The translations under genes and the position numbers were made by a program. The notes beneath the pieces were generated by a model. It saw only the letters and a list, made by a program, of their open reading frames with translations. It ran no database searches and had not been told where the DNA came from. From Bifidobacterium breve (GTDB lineage Bacteria > Actinomycetota > Actinomycetes > S36-B12), in assembly GCA_945900705.1 (NCBI GenBank), contig CAMDKJ010000067.1, forward strand, positions 1 through 8,622: DNA of 8,622 bases, given 5' to 3'. Of this stretch, positions 1 through 6,219 are shown piece after piece. Position 1 is the first letter of the stretch, and the number at the start of each line of letters is the position of its first letter.

Positions 1-219
1 CCCCAGCTTGGTGGTCGGGAAGATATCTTGAACCGCCTGGGCGAGCACATGAGCGGTCGAATGACGCAAAATCGCGAGGCCCTCTGGGCTGCTGATTGAT
101 ATCAATTCCACCGCGTCTTCGGCTGATACCGGGCTCGCAAGGTCGGTCAGCAAGCCATTGACACGGGCGGCAATAATCGTCCGATCGTCGCCGGCAAGGT
201 CGAAAGCGGTGCGCTGCAT
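1..219 (-). CDS. thrS: Threonyl-tRNA synthetase, N-terminal part (runs off the window)
   Basis: Charges tRNA-Thr with threonine in the cytoplasm. Only the first 73 codons are in the window. Residues 14-22 (TIIAARVNG) match the conserved end of the TGS domain. Residues 52-62 (ILRHSTAHVLA) contain the HxxxH zinc/editing motif that opens the second domain, and FPTTKLG at the edge is also typical of bacterial ThrRS. The ATG at 219 is the only good start: an in-frame TGA lies two codons upstream, at 225-223. That gives a TGS domain about 20 residues shorter than the usual actinobacterial protein, lacking its first beta-hairpin. There is no normally spaced Shine-Dalgarno (GAGGA abuts the ATG), and a -10-like box 7 nt upstream suggests a leaderless mRNA. 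The gene lies downstream of the GT87 gene on the same strand. Family identity is secure; the exact start is less so. Confidence 0.93.
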   Translation of the reverse strand, partial: MQRTAFDLAGDDRTIIAARVNGLLTDLASPVSAEDAVELISISSPEGLAILRHSTAHVLAQAVQDIFPTTKLG

Positions 220-222
220 TCC

Positions 223-267
223 TCAAACAATACTCTTGACCCGAAAACCTTCAATTGCGAACCACAT
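223..267 (-). other. 14-codon reading frame ending in TGA just before thrS, possible lost start of the TGS domain
   Basis: An ATG at 267 opens 14 codons (MWFAIEGFRVKSIV) closed by TGA at 225-223. After one more codon (GGA) comes the assigned thrS ATG, in the same frame. Read through the stop, the peptide has the shape of a TGS start: a short strand, an acidic-Gly turn (EGF), a second strand (RVKSIV), then Gly and the helix TAFDLAG. This suggests the codons were once the 5' end of thrS and a nonsense change separated them. It could instead be a leader peptide that re-initiates at thrS, or a sequencing error. The ATG at 267 has no visible Shine-Dalgarno. Confidence 0.4.
227..254 (-). promoter_or_regulatory. 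Putative leaderless promoter of thrS
   Basis: On the minus strand a -35-like TTGAAG (254-249) and a -10-like TATTGT (232-227) are separated by 16 nt. The -10 ends 7 nt before the thrS ATG at 219, which would put the transcription start at or within a base or two of the A of the ATG. That spacing is typical of leaderless actinobacterial genes and would explain the missing Shine-Dalgarno. The match to consensus is only 4 of 6 in each box. Confidence 0.4.
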
Positions 268-281
268 GAGAGAAAGTCGTG

Positions 282-294
282 GCCCTAGAAGGGC
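282..294 (-). terminator. Small hairpin after the GT87 gene, weak terminator candidate
   Basis: GCCCT-AGA-AGGGC forms a 5-bp stem with a 3-nt loop, about 50 nt past the stop of the upstream membrane-protein gene on the minus strand. There is no T tract after it. It may weakly separate the glycosyltransferase transcript from thrS, but the stem is short enough to be chance. Confidence 0.2.
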
Positions 295-344
295 TCCAAG
301 TTGCCGTCACAGCCAGATGGGTGAGCAGGCGAGGCTATTAGGGG

Positions 345-1574
345 TCACTCAAACTTTTGATCTTGAAGTTCACGCGGTATCGGGCAGGTAAGTAGCGCAA
401 TACCAGCAACCGCTATTACCACAACCCAGTTGATTGAGAAGTAGGTCGAAATAAGCGGTGGGGGTGAAACCACCGAGGCGGCAGCGATTAGCACCAGAAC
501 CACCCCCAATTTGCTTGACCGCCATACCACTACAAGTAGTGGTATCGCCATGACGAATGTGTGCAGCCACGCGATGGGGCTAACGGCAAGAATGAACCAG
601 TTGATCACCCAAAATGGCTCTTGCTTTCGCCAAAGAGCCACCGCCGCGACCACCCCTGCAATCACCCAGCCCACGTACTCCTGGGACCCATTCCTTCGCA
701 GCAGGGCTCCCACCGTCATGAGATCACTGCGTTGTAAAGATGCGGCGATTGACGCTCGTGAACTTTCAAGGAATGCGGTGATAACCGTCGGCTCCAACGC
801 TACCGCGATTGCCAAGAGGGCAACGGGAATGGCCGCACCAATGATCAGGGTCTTCCACTGCCTTCGCCACAGCGGATAGAAGAGCATTAACAACCCGATA
901 CCCCGTGAGGATCCGTAGACACCGTATGCCGCCCCCGCAATTGCGGGATGGCGACGGTACTTCCAGGCGAGGGCGATCAGGATGGCCGAGAGTGGGTAGG
1001 TGCTCATCAATCCCCAGCGCCCGGGGACGGTAAGGCCAATTCCGAGTGCTAGTGGGTAGGCGATGTAGGCGGGCACTTGCATTAGACGCATGCTCAGCGC
1101 GATCAGGCAGAAACTAGCAATCACGTAAAAGGACAACCACCAGCCATAATCTAGGTACGCCAACGGCAACCCGAGTGGAATCGCAAATGGTGGGTGCGAG
1201 TTCACCGACAAATCTACGAAGTCCAGCTGCATACCAACGAGGGGATGCAACACCTCAAGGGAGTCATAAGCCGAAAAGTCAGGCTTGATGAGACCAATTG
1301 TTGACGCAACTTCCCAGCCAACGTCAGTCCAGCCGCCGGCTCCGGCTAACTTCTCGACAATTTCAGCGAATCCAAAGTTCGTTATGCCTTCACGAAACAT
1401 CGGCCACAGGCTGCGCGCGATCAAAGGGACAGCGGCTATGACCAGTACGTTTGCAAGTAGCTCGATGACGCCCTGCCGGGTCCAGACCCTGGTACGCGCC
1501 ACTTGCTCCGCTGTCGACACGAGCCCATCATGGCGGCAAGTTGCCACTGCTTCAAGCCTGGGCGCCCCACCCAC
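345..1574 (-). CDS. GT87-type (DUF2029) integral-membrane glycosyltransferase
   Basis: Probable GT-C glycosyltransferase that moves a sugar, likely mannose, from a polyprenyl-phosphate donor to an envelope glycolipid or glycan. The 409-residue protein has about ten hydrophobic segments, the first at about residues 36-56 and the last near 379-396. The outer loop after the first membrane segment holds PDFSAYDSLE (98-107), where GT87 enzymes keep their catalytic Asp (D99 here). HPPF (127-130) corresponds to the family's PP motif before a membrane helix, and SPIAWLHTF (332-340) matches the family's late SPxxW motif. Length is normal for the family. The start is uncertain: the GTG at 1574 has only a weak GGG upstream, and GTG at 1547 or 1520 would remove a non-hydrophobic extension without touching the domain. 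Donor and acceptor cannot be read from sequence. It is transcribed toward thrS, 125 nt away. Confidence 0.75.
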   Translation of the reverse strand: MGGAPRLEAVATCRHDGLVSTAEQVARTRVWTRQGVIELLANVLVIAAVPLIARSLWPMFREGITNFGFAEIVEKLAGAGGWTDVGWEVASTIGLIKPDFSAYDSLEVLHPLVGMQLDFVDLSVNSHPPFAIPLGLPLAYLDYGWWLSFYVIASFCLIALSMRLMQVPAYIAYPLALGIGLTVPGRWGLMSTYPLSAILIALAWKYRRHPAIAGAAYGVYGSSRGIGLLMLFYPLWRRQWKTLIIGAAIPVALLAIAVALEPTVITAFLESSRASIAASLQRSDLMTVGALLRRNGSQEYVGWVIAGVVAAVALWRKQEPFWVINWFILAVSPIAWLHTFVMAIPLLVVVWRSSKLGVVLVLIAAASVVSPPPLISTYFSINWVVVIAVAGIALLTCPIPRELQDQKFE

Positions 1575-1759
1575 CGACCCGTGTCGATTGCCGTAATCGA
1601 CTGAAATGCCGAAACTTTCACCCGACCATGCATCTGACCAGGGGGGTAGCCCCCTAATAATCGAGCCACCGGATTTATTTCCTTGATTTTATCCCCGGGA
1701 CGTGTTGTCATGTTGTGGTAAGGATTATCCGAAAAGCAACTACATGATAGGAGCACATT
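1575..1759. promoter_or_regulatory. Divergent intergenic region between the GT87 gene and the small peptide gene, with a GC hairpin
   Basis: This 185-bp stretch must hold promoters for both directions. On the plus strand TTGATT (1683-1688) and TGTCAT (1706-1711) are 17 nt apart, a weak candidate for the peptide gene. On the minus strand TAAAAT (1691-1686) is a good -10 look-alike, with ATGACA (1711-1706) only 14 nt upstream, too close for a standard -35. A 6-bp GC hairpin (AGGGGG-GTAG-CCCCCT, 1640-1655) would lie in the leader of the GT87 mRNA. No promoter can be fixed with confidence. Confidence 0.3.
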
Positions 1760-1933
1760 ATGCCAAGTACAGACGTTAATTCACCTGCTAGTTCAGCGCC
1801 GACCGATCGGATCGCACTCGGTGTTGGTTGGGTACGGCCCGGTGTGGCCGGTACCGGCGGCTCCCTAAACCCCTCCTCGATGGCCACCCTAAATAGTCCC
1901 TATTGGAACTGCTTTGAGGGTAATGAAGAGTAG
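1760..1933 (+). CDS. 57-residue peptide of unknown function, possible modified-peptide (RiPP) precursor
   Basis: I do not recognise this gene. It reads ATG to TAG with 57 codons and a good Shine-Dalgarno, AGGAG at 1749-1753, 6 nt before the ATG, so translation is likely. There is no signal peptide or membrane segment. The N-terminal 17 residues are polar and rich in Ser/Pro/Thr/Asp. A Gly-rich middle (IALGVGWVRPGVAGTGG, residues 18-34) follows, then the tail LNSPYWNCFEGNEE with clustered Tyr, Trp, Phe, the only Cys and three Glu. A bland leader and an aromatic/Cys C-terminus is the general shape of ribosomal peptide precursors such as those of PQQ or mycofactocin, but it matches no such precursor I know. 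No maturase, transporter or peptidase is in the window. It is divergent from the GT87 gene and stands alone. It could also be an ordinary small protein. Confidence 0.6.
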   Translation: MPSTDVNSPASSAPTDRIALGVGWVRPGVAGTGGSLNPSSMATLNSPYWNCFEGNEE

Positions 1934-1976
1934 CACCGCTCCCTACCACTAGGCGGGGTGTTTAATCCCTGTCACT

Positions 1977-2021
1977 GGCCCCTGACCGCATTTGGTTGGG
2001 GGCCGGTTACTTGCGGAACCG
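1977..2021 (+). terminator. Two adjacent hairpins downstream of the small peptide gene
   Basis: GGCCCC (1977-1982) pairs with GGGGCC (1999-2004), with an inner ACC/GGT. CGGTT (2004-2008) pairs with AACCG (2017-2021). The pair begins 43 nt after the peptide's stop codon and could end its transcript, since terminators without a U tract are common in actinobacteria. No T run follows. I see no gene in 1934-2126. Confidence 0.3.
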
Positions 2022-2076
2022 TTGCCCATACCGAACTTGTTGCTTGGCTTTCAAGAGGTTGTTCGCAAACTGCCAT

Positions 2077-2109
2077 AGGGGAAAACCCTTCACATAAGGT
2101 TTCTCCCCT
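2077..2109 (-). terminator. Hairpin after tRNA-Val(CAC), likely terminator
   Basis: AGGGGAAAACC (2077-2087) pairs with GGTTTCTCCCCT (2098-2109): 11 base pairs with one bulged base and a 10-nt loop. It begins 17 nt beyond the 3' end of tRNA-Val on the minus strand, where a tRNA terminator is expected. It lacks a strong T tract on either side. It could also stop plus-strand transcripts from the small peptide gene. Confidence 0.45.
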
Positions 2110-2126
2110 TACAAGAGGGCCTTCGG

Positions 2127-2198
<72 letters not shown>

Positions 2199-2215
2199 GA
2201 AGGGTTGAAACTTTA

Positions 2216-2255
2216 GCGCAAGGGGCTCCCCCCTTTCCTCGCGGCCAATTTGCGC
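2216..2255. repeat. Nested inverted repeat upstream of tRNA-Val and of the Ig-like gene
   Basis: GCGCAA (2216-2221) pairs with TTGCGC (2250-2255) and encloses a smaller hairpin, AAGGGG with CCCCTT (about 2220-2234). It lies between the divergent tRNA-Val(CAC) and the secreted-protein gene, so it may belong to either promoter region. The role is unknown and the outer stem is only 6 bp. Confidence 0.3.
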
Positions 2256-2305
2256 ATGTAGCCGGCTTCAGCGTGCGACATGGTTTATTGTCGAGAAAAC
2301 CTAAT

Positions 2306-2312
2306 GGAAGGA
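2306..2312 (+). promoter_or_regulatory. Ribosome binding site GGAAGGA fixing the start of the Ig-like protein
   Basis: A strong Shine-Dalgarno 9 nt before the ATG at 2322. In-frame start codons further upstream (from 2280) lack one, and would put charged residues in front of an otherwise ordinary signal peptide. Confidence 0.75.
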
Positions 2313-2321
2313 CGATCAGAT

Positions 2322-3833
2322 ATGACCCCATCTCGCTCCACCGGCCGCGCAGTCGGTGCCATTGTCACGAGATCCGTCGCTGCTTCGGCGCTCATCCTCG
2401 GCGCGCTGGGGTTTGTGGCGGCCCCTGCGCAGGCGGCCGTCACCGGCTTCGGCGGAGCCGTCGGCGTCCCCCAGACCGTCACGGTCACCGATGTCACGTT
2501 CAACGCCGTGGGGCAGAGCACCTGCACCGTAACACCCACCATCAACGGTGTTGCCCAGGTCTCCGCCATCGGGACCGTGCAGGGCAGCACGCTGACTTTC
2601 CAGTGGACCCCCGCGAACGTGGGTGCGGCAACCTTCTCGATGGGCGACTGCACTACGACCTCGACCATTCCCGCAGCGACGATCACCCGGGTGGCCACGA
2701 CGACGGTCATCAATACGCCCAACACGGCCCCGCTCAACCAGGCGGTCCGGGTGAGCGTCACCGTCCAGTCGGCAAGCCCTAGCACATACACGCCCAGCGG
2801 CCAGGTGGTCGTGCGGAATGCCAACGGCGCCGTGCTCCAGACCATGGGCCTGACCCCAGGTCCGGGCGCCGGGCAGTCCTTCGCCTACTACTGGTGGAAT
2901 CCGACGACAGCCGGAACCTTCTTCTTCATCGCCACCTACAACGGCGACAGTAATGCCACGACGTCGGTGTCCCCTCAGGACTCCGTCATCGCCACGCCCA
3001 GCGGCGCCACCATCTCCATAACTGCCCCGGCCACGATGACGCAGGGAGTCCCGGTTCAGCTCACCGCGACCGTCTTCCCGAGCGGCACACAGGGATCCGC
3101 GGCCTTCACTGTCAATAACCAGCCGATCAGTGGATCCAACCCGCTGAACGCCCAAGGCCAGGCATCCTTCACGTGGACTCCAACCATGCTCGGGCAGATT
3201 ACCCTCGGAGCGAACTACATGACCACTACAGGCGGCTCCGGATCAACTTCCGAGACGGTGACGGTCGTCGCCGGTGCCTCCGCGAAGGACACCATCACCC
3301 TCATAGCCCCCGGGCTCGGGACGTGGAATCCCGGCGGGGTGTACACCGCGTCCAACGGCACGACCTTCAACTTCCAGGCCTCGGCACAATCAGGCGCAGC
3401 GGTGACCCTCTCGGATACCGGTCCCTGCAAGGTGAGTGGGCTGTCGCTTACCGTCGACGTCGGAACCGGCCAATGCAACCTGGTCGCCTCCAGCCCAGGC
3501 GGCCCCGGATACGCGGCCAACCAGCAGGGCTACACCGTCCTTGCGGTCCCCGGCAACCAGATGCTGACCTTCCAGCCTCAGGCGTCCGGTCGCGTGAACC
3601 GCGGTCGCACCATCCGGCTTGAGGCCAACGGCGGTAGCGACACCACCGCCGGCCAGGCCATCAACTGGCGGGCCGTCAACAGCCGTGGGGTCTGTCGCGT
3701 GACGCTCCCGTCGAACGGCTCCGTAATGGTGCGCATGACGGGTTCCGGGGCGTGCCAGATTAGGGGCATCGCTCAGGCGGTGCCGGGCCAGTGGAACAGC
3801 ATGGTGGTCAACTTCACCTACCGAGTGCGCTGA
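2322..3833 (+). CDS. Secreted protein of tandem bacterial Ig-like domains
   Basis: A 503-residue exported protein, probably a surface or extracellular structural or adhesive protein; the ligand is unknown. Residues 1-38 are a Sec signal peptide: Arg-containing start, hydrophobic core SALILGALGFVAA and AQA before a cleavage near 38/39. The rest is Thr/Ser/Gly/Val-rich beta sandwich that I divide into about five units: 48-122, 124-226, 228-316, 322-409 and 411-503. Units 1-3 share the F-x-W-T/N-P pattern (FQWTP, YWWNP, FTWTP) and the YNGDSNAT turn typical of Big_3/Big_5-like Ig folds. The last two show the C-x-V ... G-x-C-x-I/L pattern (Cys369/385 and Cys458/478), probably disulfides; Cys68/110 may be a third. 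No LPxTG sorting signal, C-terminal membrane helix or catalytic domain is present, so it is likely released or held non-covalently. GC content is higher than in the flanking genes. The start is set by GGAAGGA at 2306. Confidence 0.85.
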   Translation: MTPSRSTGRAVGAIVTRSVAASALILGALGFVAAPAQAAVTGFGGAVGVPQTVTVTDVTFNAVGQSTCTVTPTINGVAQVSAIGTVQGSTLTFQWTPANVGAATFSMGDCTTTSTIPAATITRVATTTVINTPNTAPLNQAVRVSVTVQSASPSTYTPSGQVVVRNANGAVLQTMGLTPGPGAGQSFAYYWWNPTTAGTFFFIATYNGDSNATTSVSPQDSVIATPSGATISITAPATMTQGVPVQLTATVFPSGTQGSAAFTVNNQPISGSNPLNAQGQASFTWTPTMLGQITLGANYMTTTGGSGSTSETVTVVAGASAKDTITLIAPGLGTWNPGGVYTASNGTTFNFQASAQSGAAVTLSDTGPCKVSGLSLTVDVGTGQCNLVASSPGGPGYAANQQGYTVLAVPGNQMLTFQPQASGRVNRGRTIRLEANGGSDTTAGQAINWRAVNSRGVCRVTLPSNGSVMVRMTGSGACQIRGIAQAVPGQWNSMVVNFTYRVR

Positions 3834-3929
3834 ACTCACGACGAAAGCGGAAGTCCGCCCGAAGTCGACGTGACACCCGTCCAGCATCCAGCCAGCTGCG
3901 ACCGAGGTAGGTGATACCGCAAGCCGCAT

Positions 3930-3965
3930 TACTTTGGCCCCTCACGAAAGTGAGGGGCCAAAGTA
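3930..3965. terminator. Bidirectional terminator between the Ig-like gene and pabC
   Basis: A perfect 16-bp stem, 3930-3945 with 3950-3965, capped by a GAAA tetraloop. It lies about 100 nt after the secreted-protein stop (plus) and 12 nt after the pabC stop (minus), so it can serve both convergent transcripts. TATTTAGT follows on the plus side; the minus side is less T-rich. This is the strongest hairpin in the window. Confidence 0.88.
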
Positions 3966-3977
3966 TTTAGTACTGAA

Positions 3978-4832
3978 TTACGGGTCAATATCTGCTGCTG
4001 CGCGCACCGCGAACTCTTGGCGCATCGCCGAGGCGATCGGCCCGGCCTTGGCCCAGACCCGCTCGTCCACCCGCACCACCGGGTGCACATCTCTAGTTGA
4101 TGAAGAAATGAAAACCTCATCGGCGCCGGGTAGCGCCGAAAGATCGAGTTCCTGCTCTGTGACATCGAACCATTCAAGAATTAATTCGCGGGTTACCCCC
4201 GCAAGGCAACCACTCGTCAGCGGCGGGGTAACTACTTGACCATCGATGATCACGAAAACGTTGGTGCCGGTGCCTTCACAGAGTTCACCACGAGTATTAG
4301 CCAAGATTGCTTCTGAGGCTCCCAGCTCGTGGGCCCGCAACAAGGCGATCACATTCTCTGCGTACGAAGTTGTCTTAACCCCCGCTATGGCCGATCGTTC
4401 ATTTCGGACCCAAGGCACCGTCACCACCGTGGTGGTATCGGGCCACGGGGTTTGTGGCGCCACGGCCACCACGAGCGTTGGCACCGCAGCCCCGCGATCA
4501 CTGCCCAAGGGCGCGAAGCCCCCGGTGTAGGTGATGCGCAGGCGGCCCGGCCCCGCTAGCAGTGGCCGGTTCGCGAAGAGCACTTCACCAACAGCCGCGC
4601 GAATGACATCTAGATCAGGATCAACCAAACCCATTGCGCGAGCAGAAGCGCTTAGGCGCCGAAGGTGTCGACTGATGGCAAATGCAGAGCCGTTAACAAC
4701 TTTCAGGGTTTCGAATATGCCATCGGCCACGGTGAAGCCGTGATCCAAAACCGAGATCAGTGCTTCATCTTGCGAAACCAGCGAGCCAAAATCTCGATCG
4801 CCAACCCAGATCATCATTGCGGCTTCATCCAC
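3978..4832 (-). CDS. pabC: Aminodeoxychorismate lyase (class IV PLP aminotransferase fold)
   Basis: Converts 4-amino-4-deoxychorismate to p-aminobenzoate and pyruvate, the second step of the PABA branch of folate synthesis. From the GTG at 4832 it has 284 residues, normal for the family. Fold-type IV features: DHGFTVADGIFET (30-42), HLRRL (56-60), the PLP-binding lysine K153 in VKTTSYAEN, then GELCEGTGTNVF (182-193) and PPLTSGCLAGVTRE (203-216), which line the cofactor site. Its place right after pabB argues for lyase rather than branched-chain or D-amino-acid aminotransferase, which share these motifs. The GTG start is chosen because AGGA, 5 nt upstream, overlaps the pabB stop. ATG at 4817 or 4814 is possible and would only shorten the N-terminus. 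The 7-nt gap implies one operon with coupled translation. Confidence 0.85.
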   Translation of the reverse strand: MDEAAMMIWVGDRDFGSLVSQDEALISVLDHGFTVADGIFETLKVVNGSAFAISRHLRRLSASARAMGLVDPDLDVIRAAVGEVLFANRPLLAGPGRLRITYTGGFAPLGSDRGAAVPTLVVAVAPQTPWPDTTTVVTVPWVRNERSAIAGVKTTSYAENVIALLRAHELGASEAILANTRGELCEGTGTNVFVIIDGQVVTPPLTSGCLAGVTRELILEWFDVTEQELDLSALPGADEVFISSSTRDVHPVVRVDERVWAKAGPIASAMRQEFAVRAAADIDP

Positions 4833-4837
4833 ATAGG

Positions 4838-4841
4838 TCCT
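4838..4841 (-). promoter_or_regulatory. pabC ribosome binding site overlapping the pabB stop codon
   Basis: On the minus strand TAG of pabB (4842-4840) runs into AGGA (4841-4838), 5 nt before the GTG at 4832. Ribosomes ending pabB would sit on the pabC initiation region, which favours translational coupling and an equal supply of the two enzymes. Confidence 0.5.
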
Positions 4842-5898
4842 AACTTTGCCATGCCCCAGCAGCAACAGTGGTCAGGTGCGATGCTTTAAGTTGCGTTTCG
4901 CGCCATTCGGCCTGCGCATCCGATGACCAAGTTATGCCAGCACCGGTGCCAAAATGCAATTGTCCAGCTGACTTCCAAAAAGTTCGGATCGCGACTGCTA
5001 AACATGCGGTGCCTTCGTCGGCATCGACCCAGCCAATCGCGCCGCAGTAGTACTCGCGAGGTGCCGGCTCAAGCTCACCAATTATCCGGATGGCGGACGA
5101 TTTCGGCGCTCCCGTTATCGAGCCCGGGGGGAAGGTTGCCTCGATTATCTGCGGCCAACCGGCGTCCGGAAGCAATTTCCCGGAGATATATGAGGCCAAA
5201 TGCACGAGCCCAGGATGCACCTCCACTTTAAGAAGTTCTGGCACCGTAACTGAGCCCGTTGCACAGACTTTTGATAAATCATTGCGCACTAAATCCACGA
5301 TCATCACGTTTTCGGCTTCATCTTTGGCGGTTAGATCCCCCGCCACCTTCCCGGTGCCTTTGATCGGACCTGAGCGAATAACACCTTCTTGGCGCTCCAA
5401 GAACAGCTCCGGACTCGCAGTGACTACTTCGATGCCCAGTTCAGGGGCGCAAATCATCCCGGAGTAAGGGGCTGGATTACCAACCCGCAGCAACTCATAC
5501 AGGCCGGCAATATCGCTTTGTCCTTTATCAGGCAGTTTGGCGCTCAAGACCCGGCAAATATTGGCCTGATACACCGTTCCTGCCGCGATCGCGGTTCTTA
5601 CCTCCTCAACCGCCGCTACGTACTCAGGTTCGTCAACCGATGACCTCCATGAATTGGCCACTGGACCCTGCCACCTAATCGGATCAACCTCGCTCGGCCC
5701 AAGCCCCATCGGCCTTACCACTCTGGGCTGCTCCAGCCAACTTCTGAACCTAATAGCGACAGGAGGCCCGCTATAGGGCAACAACACCGCCCAGCGGCCA
5801 CCACTATCCAAAGCCCCGAGATCATTTGTGACGTCGCTGACCCCGGTAGCCCACCTGCCCCCCAAGTGAGCAAAAGCCTGCGTCATGGGCCCCATCAT
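4840..5898 (-). CDS. pabB: Aminodeoxychorismate synthase component I
   Basis: Makes 4-amino-4-deoxychorismate from chorismate and ammonia, normally with the glutaminase PabA, which is not in this window. The 352-residue protein is a chorismate-binding (MST family) domain with a short N-terminal region, smaller than the roughly 450-residue E. coli PabB. The diagnostic motif is PIKGT (178-182): Lys180 is the nucleophile lysine of PabB, where anthranilate synthases have Ala. Other family blocks are YQANICR (110-116), ENVMIVDLVRNDL (196-208), HLASYISG (233-240), PPGSITGAPK (257-266) and GAGITWSSD (319-327), with the usual Glu residues close behind. The N-terminal LGGRWATGVSDVTNDLGALD block resembles actinobacterial PabB-like proteins. 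ATG at 5898 is used (GGA 6 nt upstream); 5895 and 5886 are alternatives. It starts 71 bp from the divergent tRNA-Gly and is the first gene of the pabBC operon. Confidence 0.9.
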   Translation of the reverse strand: MMGPMTQAFAHLGGRWATGVSDVTNDLGALDSGGRWAVLLPYSGPPVAIRFRSWLEQPRVVRPMGLGPSEVDPIRWQGPVANSWRSSVDEPEYVAAVEEVRTAIAAGTVYQANICRVLSAKLPDKGQSDIAGLYELLRVGNPAPYSGMICAPELGIEVVTASPELFLERQEGVIRSGPIKGTGKVAGDLTAKDEAENVMIVDLVRNDLSKVCATGSVTVPELLKVEVHPGLVHLASYISGKLLPDAGWPQIIEATFPPGSITGAPKSSAIRIIGELEPAPREYYCGAIGWVDADEGTACLAVAIRTFWKSAGQLHFGTGAGITWSSDAQAEWRETQLKASHLTTVAAGAWQS

Positions 5899-5969
5899 GC
5901 TACGTCCGACCCTTCGTCAGATATTGTTCCCTTTCGGCCTGAAATTGCGAAGACTTTTTCAGGTCGTAT

Positions 5970-6042
5970 GCGGACGTAGCGCAGCTGGTAGCGCATCACC
6001 TTGCCAAGGTGAGGGTCGCGGGTTCGAATCCCGTCGTCCGCT
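5970..6042 (+). tRNA. tRNA-Gly (anticodon GCC)
   Basis: A 73-nt cloverleaf. Acceptor GCGGACG/CGTCCGC, discriminator T. D arm GCGC/GCGC, anticodon stem TCACC/GGTGA with loop TTGCCAA, T arm GCGGG-TTCGAAT-CCCGT with one G-T pair. Reads GGC and GGU. First of a three-tRNA cluster. No CCA is encoded. Confidence 0.97.
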
Positions 6043-6082
6043 CGAAAGAGCCAGACACCCCGAGTGGGTGGCACGGCGCCAT

Positions 6083-6153
6083 GGTGGAGTGACCGAGAGG
6101 CGAGGTAGCGGCCTGCAAAGCCGCGTACACGGGTTCAAATCCCGTCTCCACCT
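6083..6153 (+). tRNA. tRNA-Cys (anticodon GCA)
   Basis: A 71-nt cloverleaf. Acceptor GGTGGAG/CTCCACC with the discriminator T expected for Cys. The D arm has a short ACC/GGT stem, as in other actinobacterial tRNA-Cys. Anticodon stem GCGGC/GCCGC has loop CTGCAAA, and the T loop is TTCAAAT. It lies 40 nt after tRNA-Gly, probably on the same transcript. Confidence 0.97.
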
Positions 6154-6219
6154 CCACGAGTGCGGTAACCCACGCACATTTGGCCGGCTCCGCACTGGTA
6201 GCCTTCGTGTTCACAGCAT

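Noticed and set aside
511..879. 122-codon plus-strand frame inside the GT87 gene
   Set aside because: It is antisense to a clearly membrane-spanning protein with family motifs, and has no ribosome site or domain of its own.
1436..1756. 106-codon minus-strand frame beginning upstream of the GT87 gene
   Set aside because: It overlaps the GT87 coding region in another frame, has no recognisable motif, and looks like chance opening across the leader.
1760..1933. Lasso-peptide or mycofactocin precursor assignment
   Set aside because: There is no suitably placed ring-forming Asp/Glu after a Thr-x-Gly leader site and no C-terminal Val-Tyr. No matching maturase is in the window, so only a generic precursor hypothesis is kept.
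2285..3155. Long minus-strand open frames opposite the Ig-like gene
   Set aside because: They are antisense shadows in GC-rich codons. They have no Shine-Dalgarno or recognisable domain, while the plus frame has a signal peptide, domain repeats and a good ribosome site.
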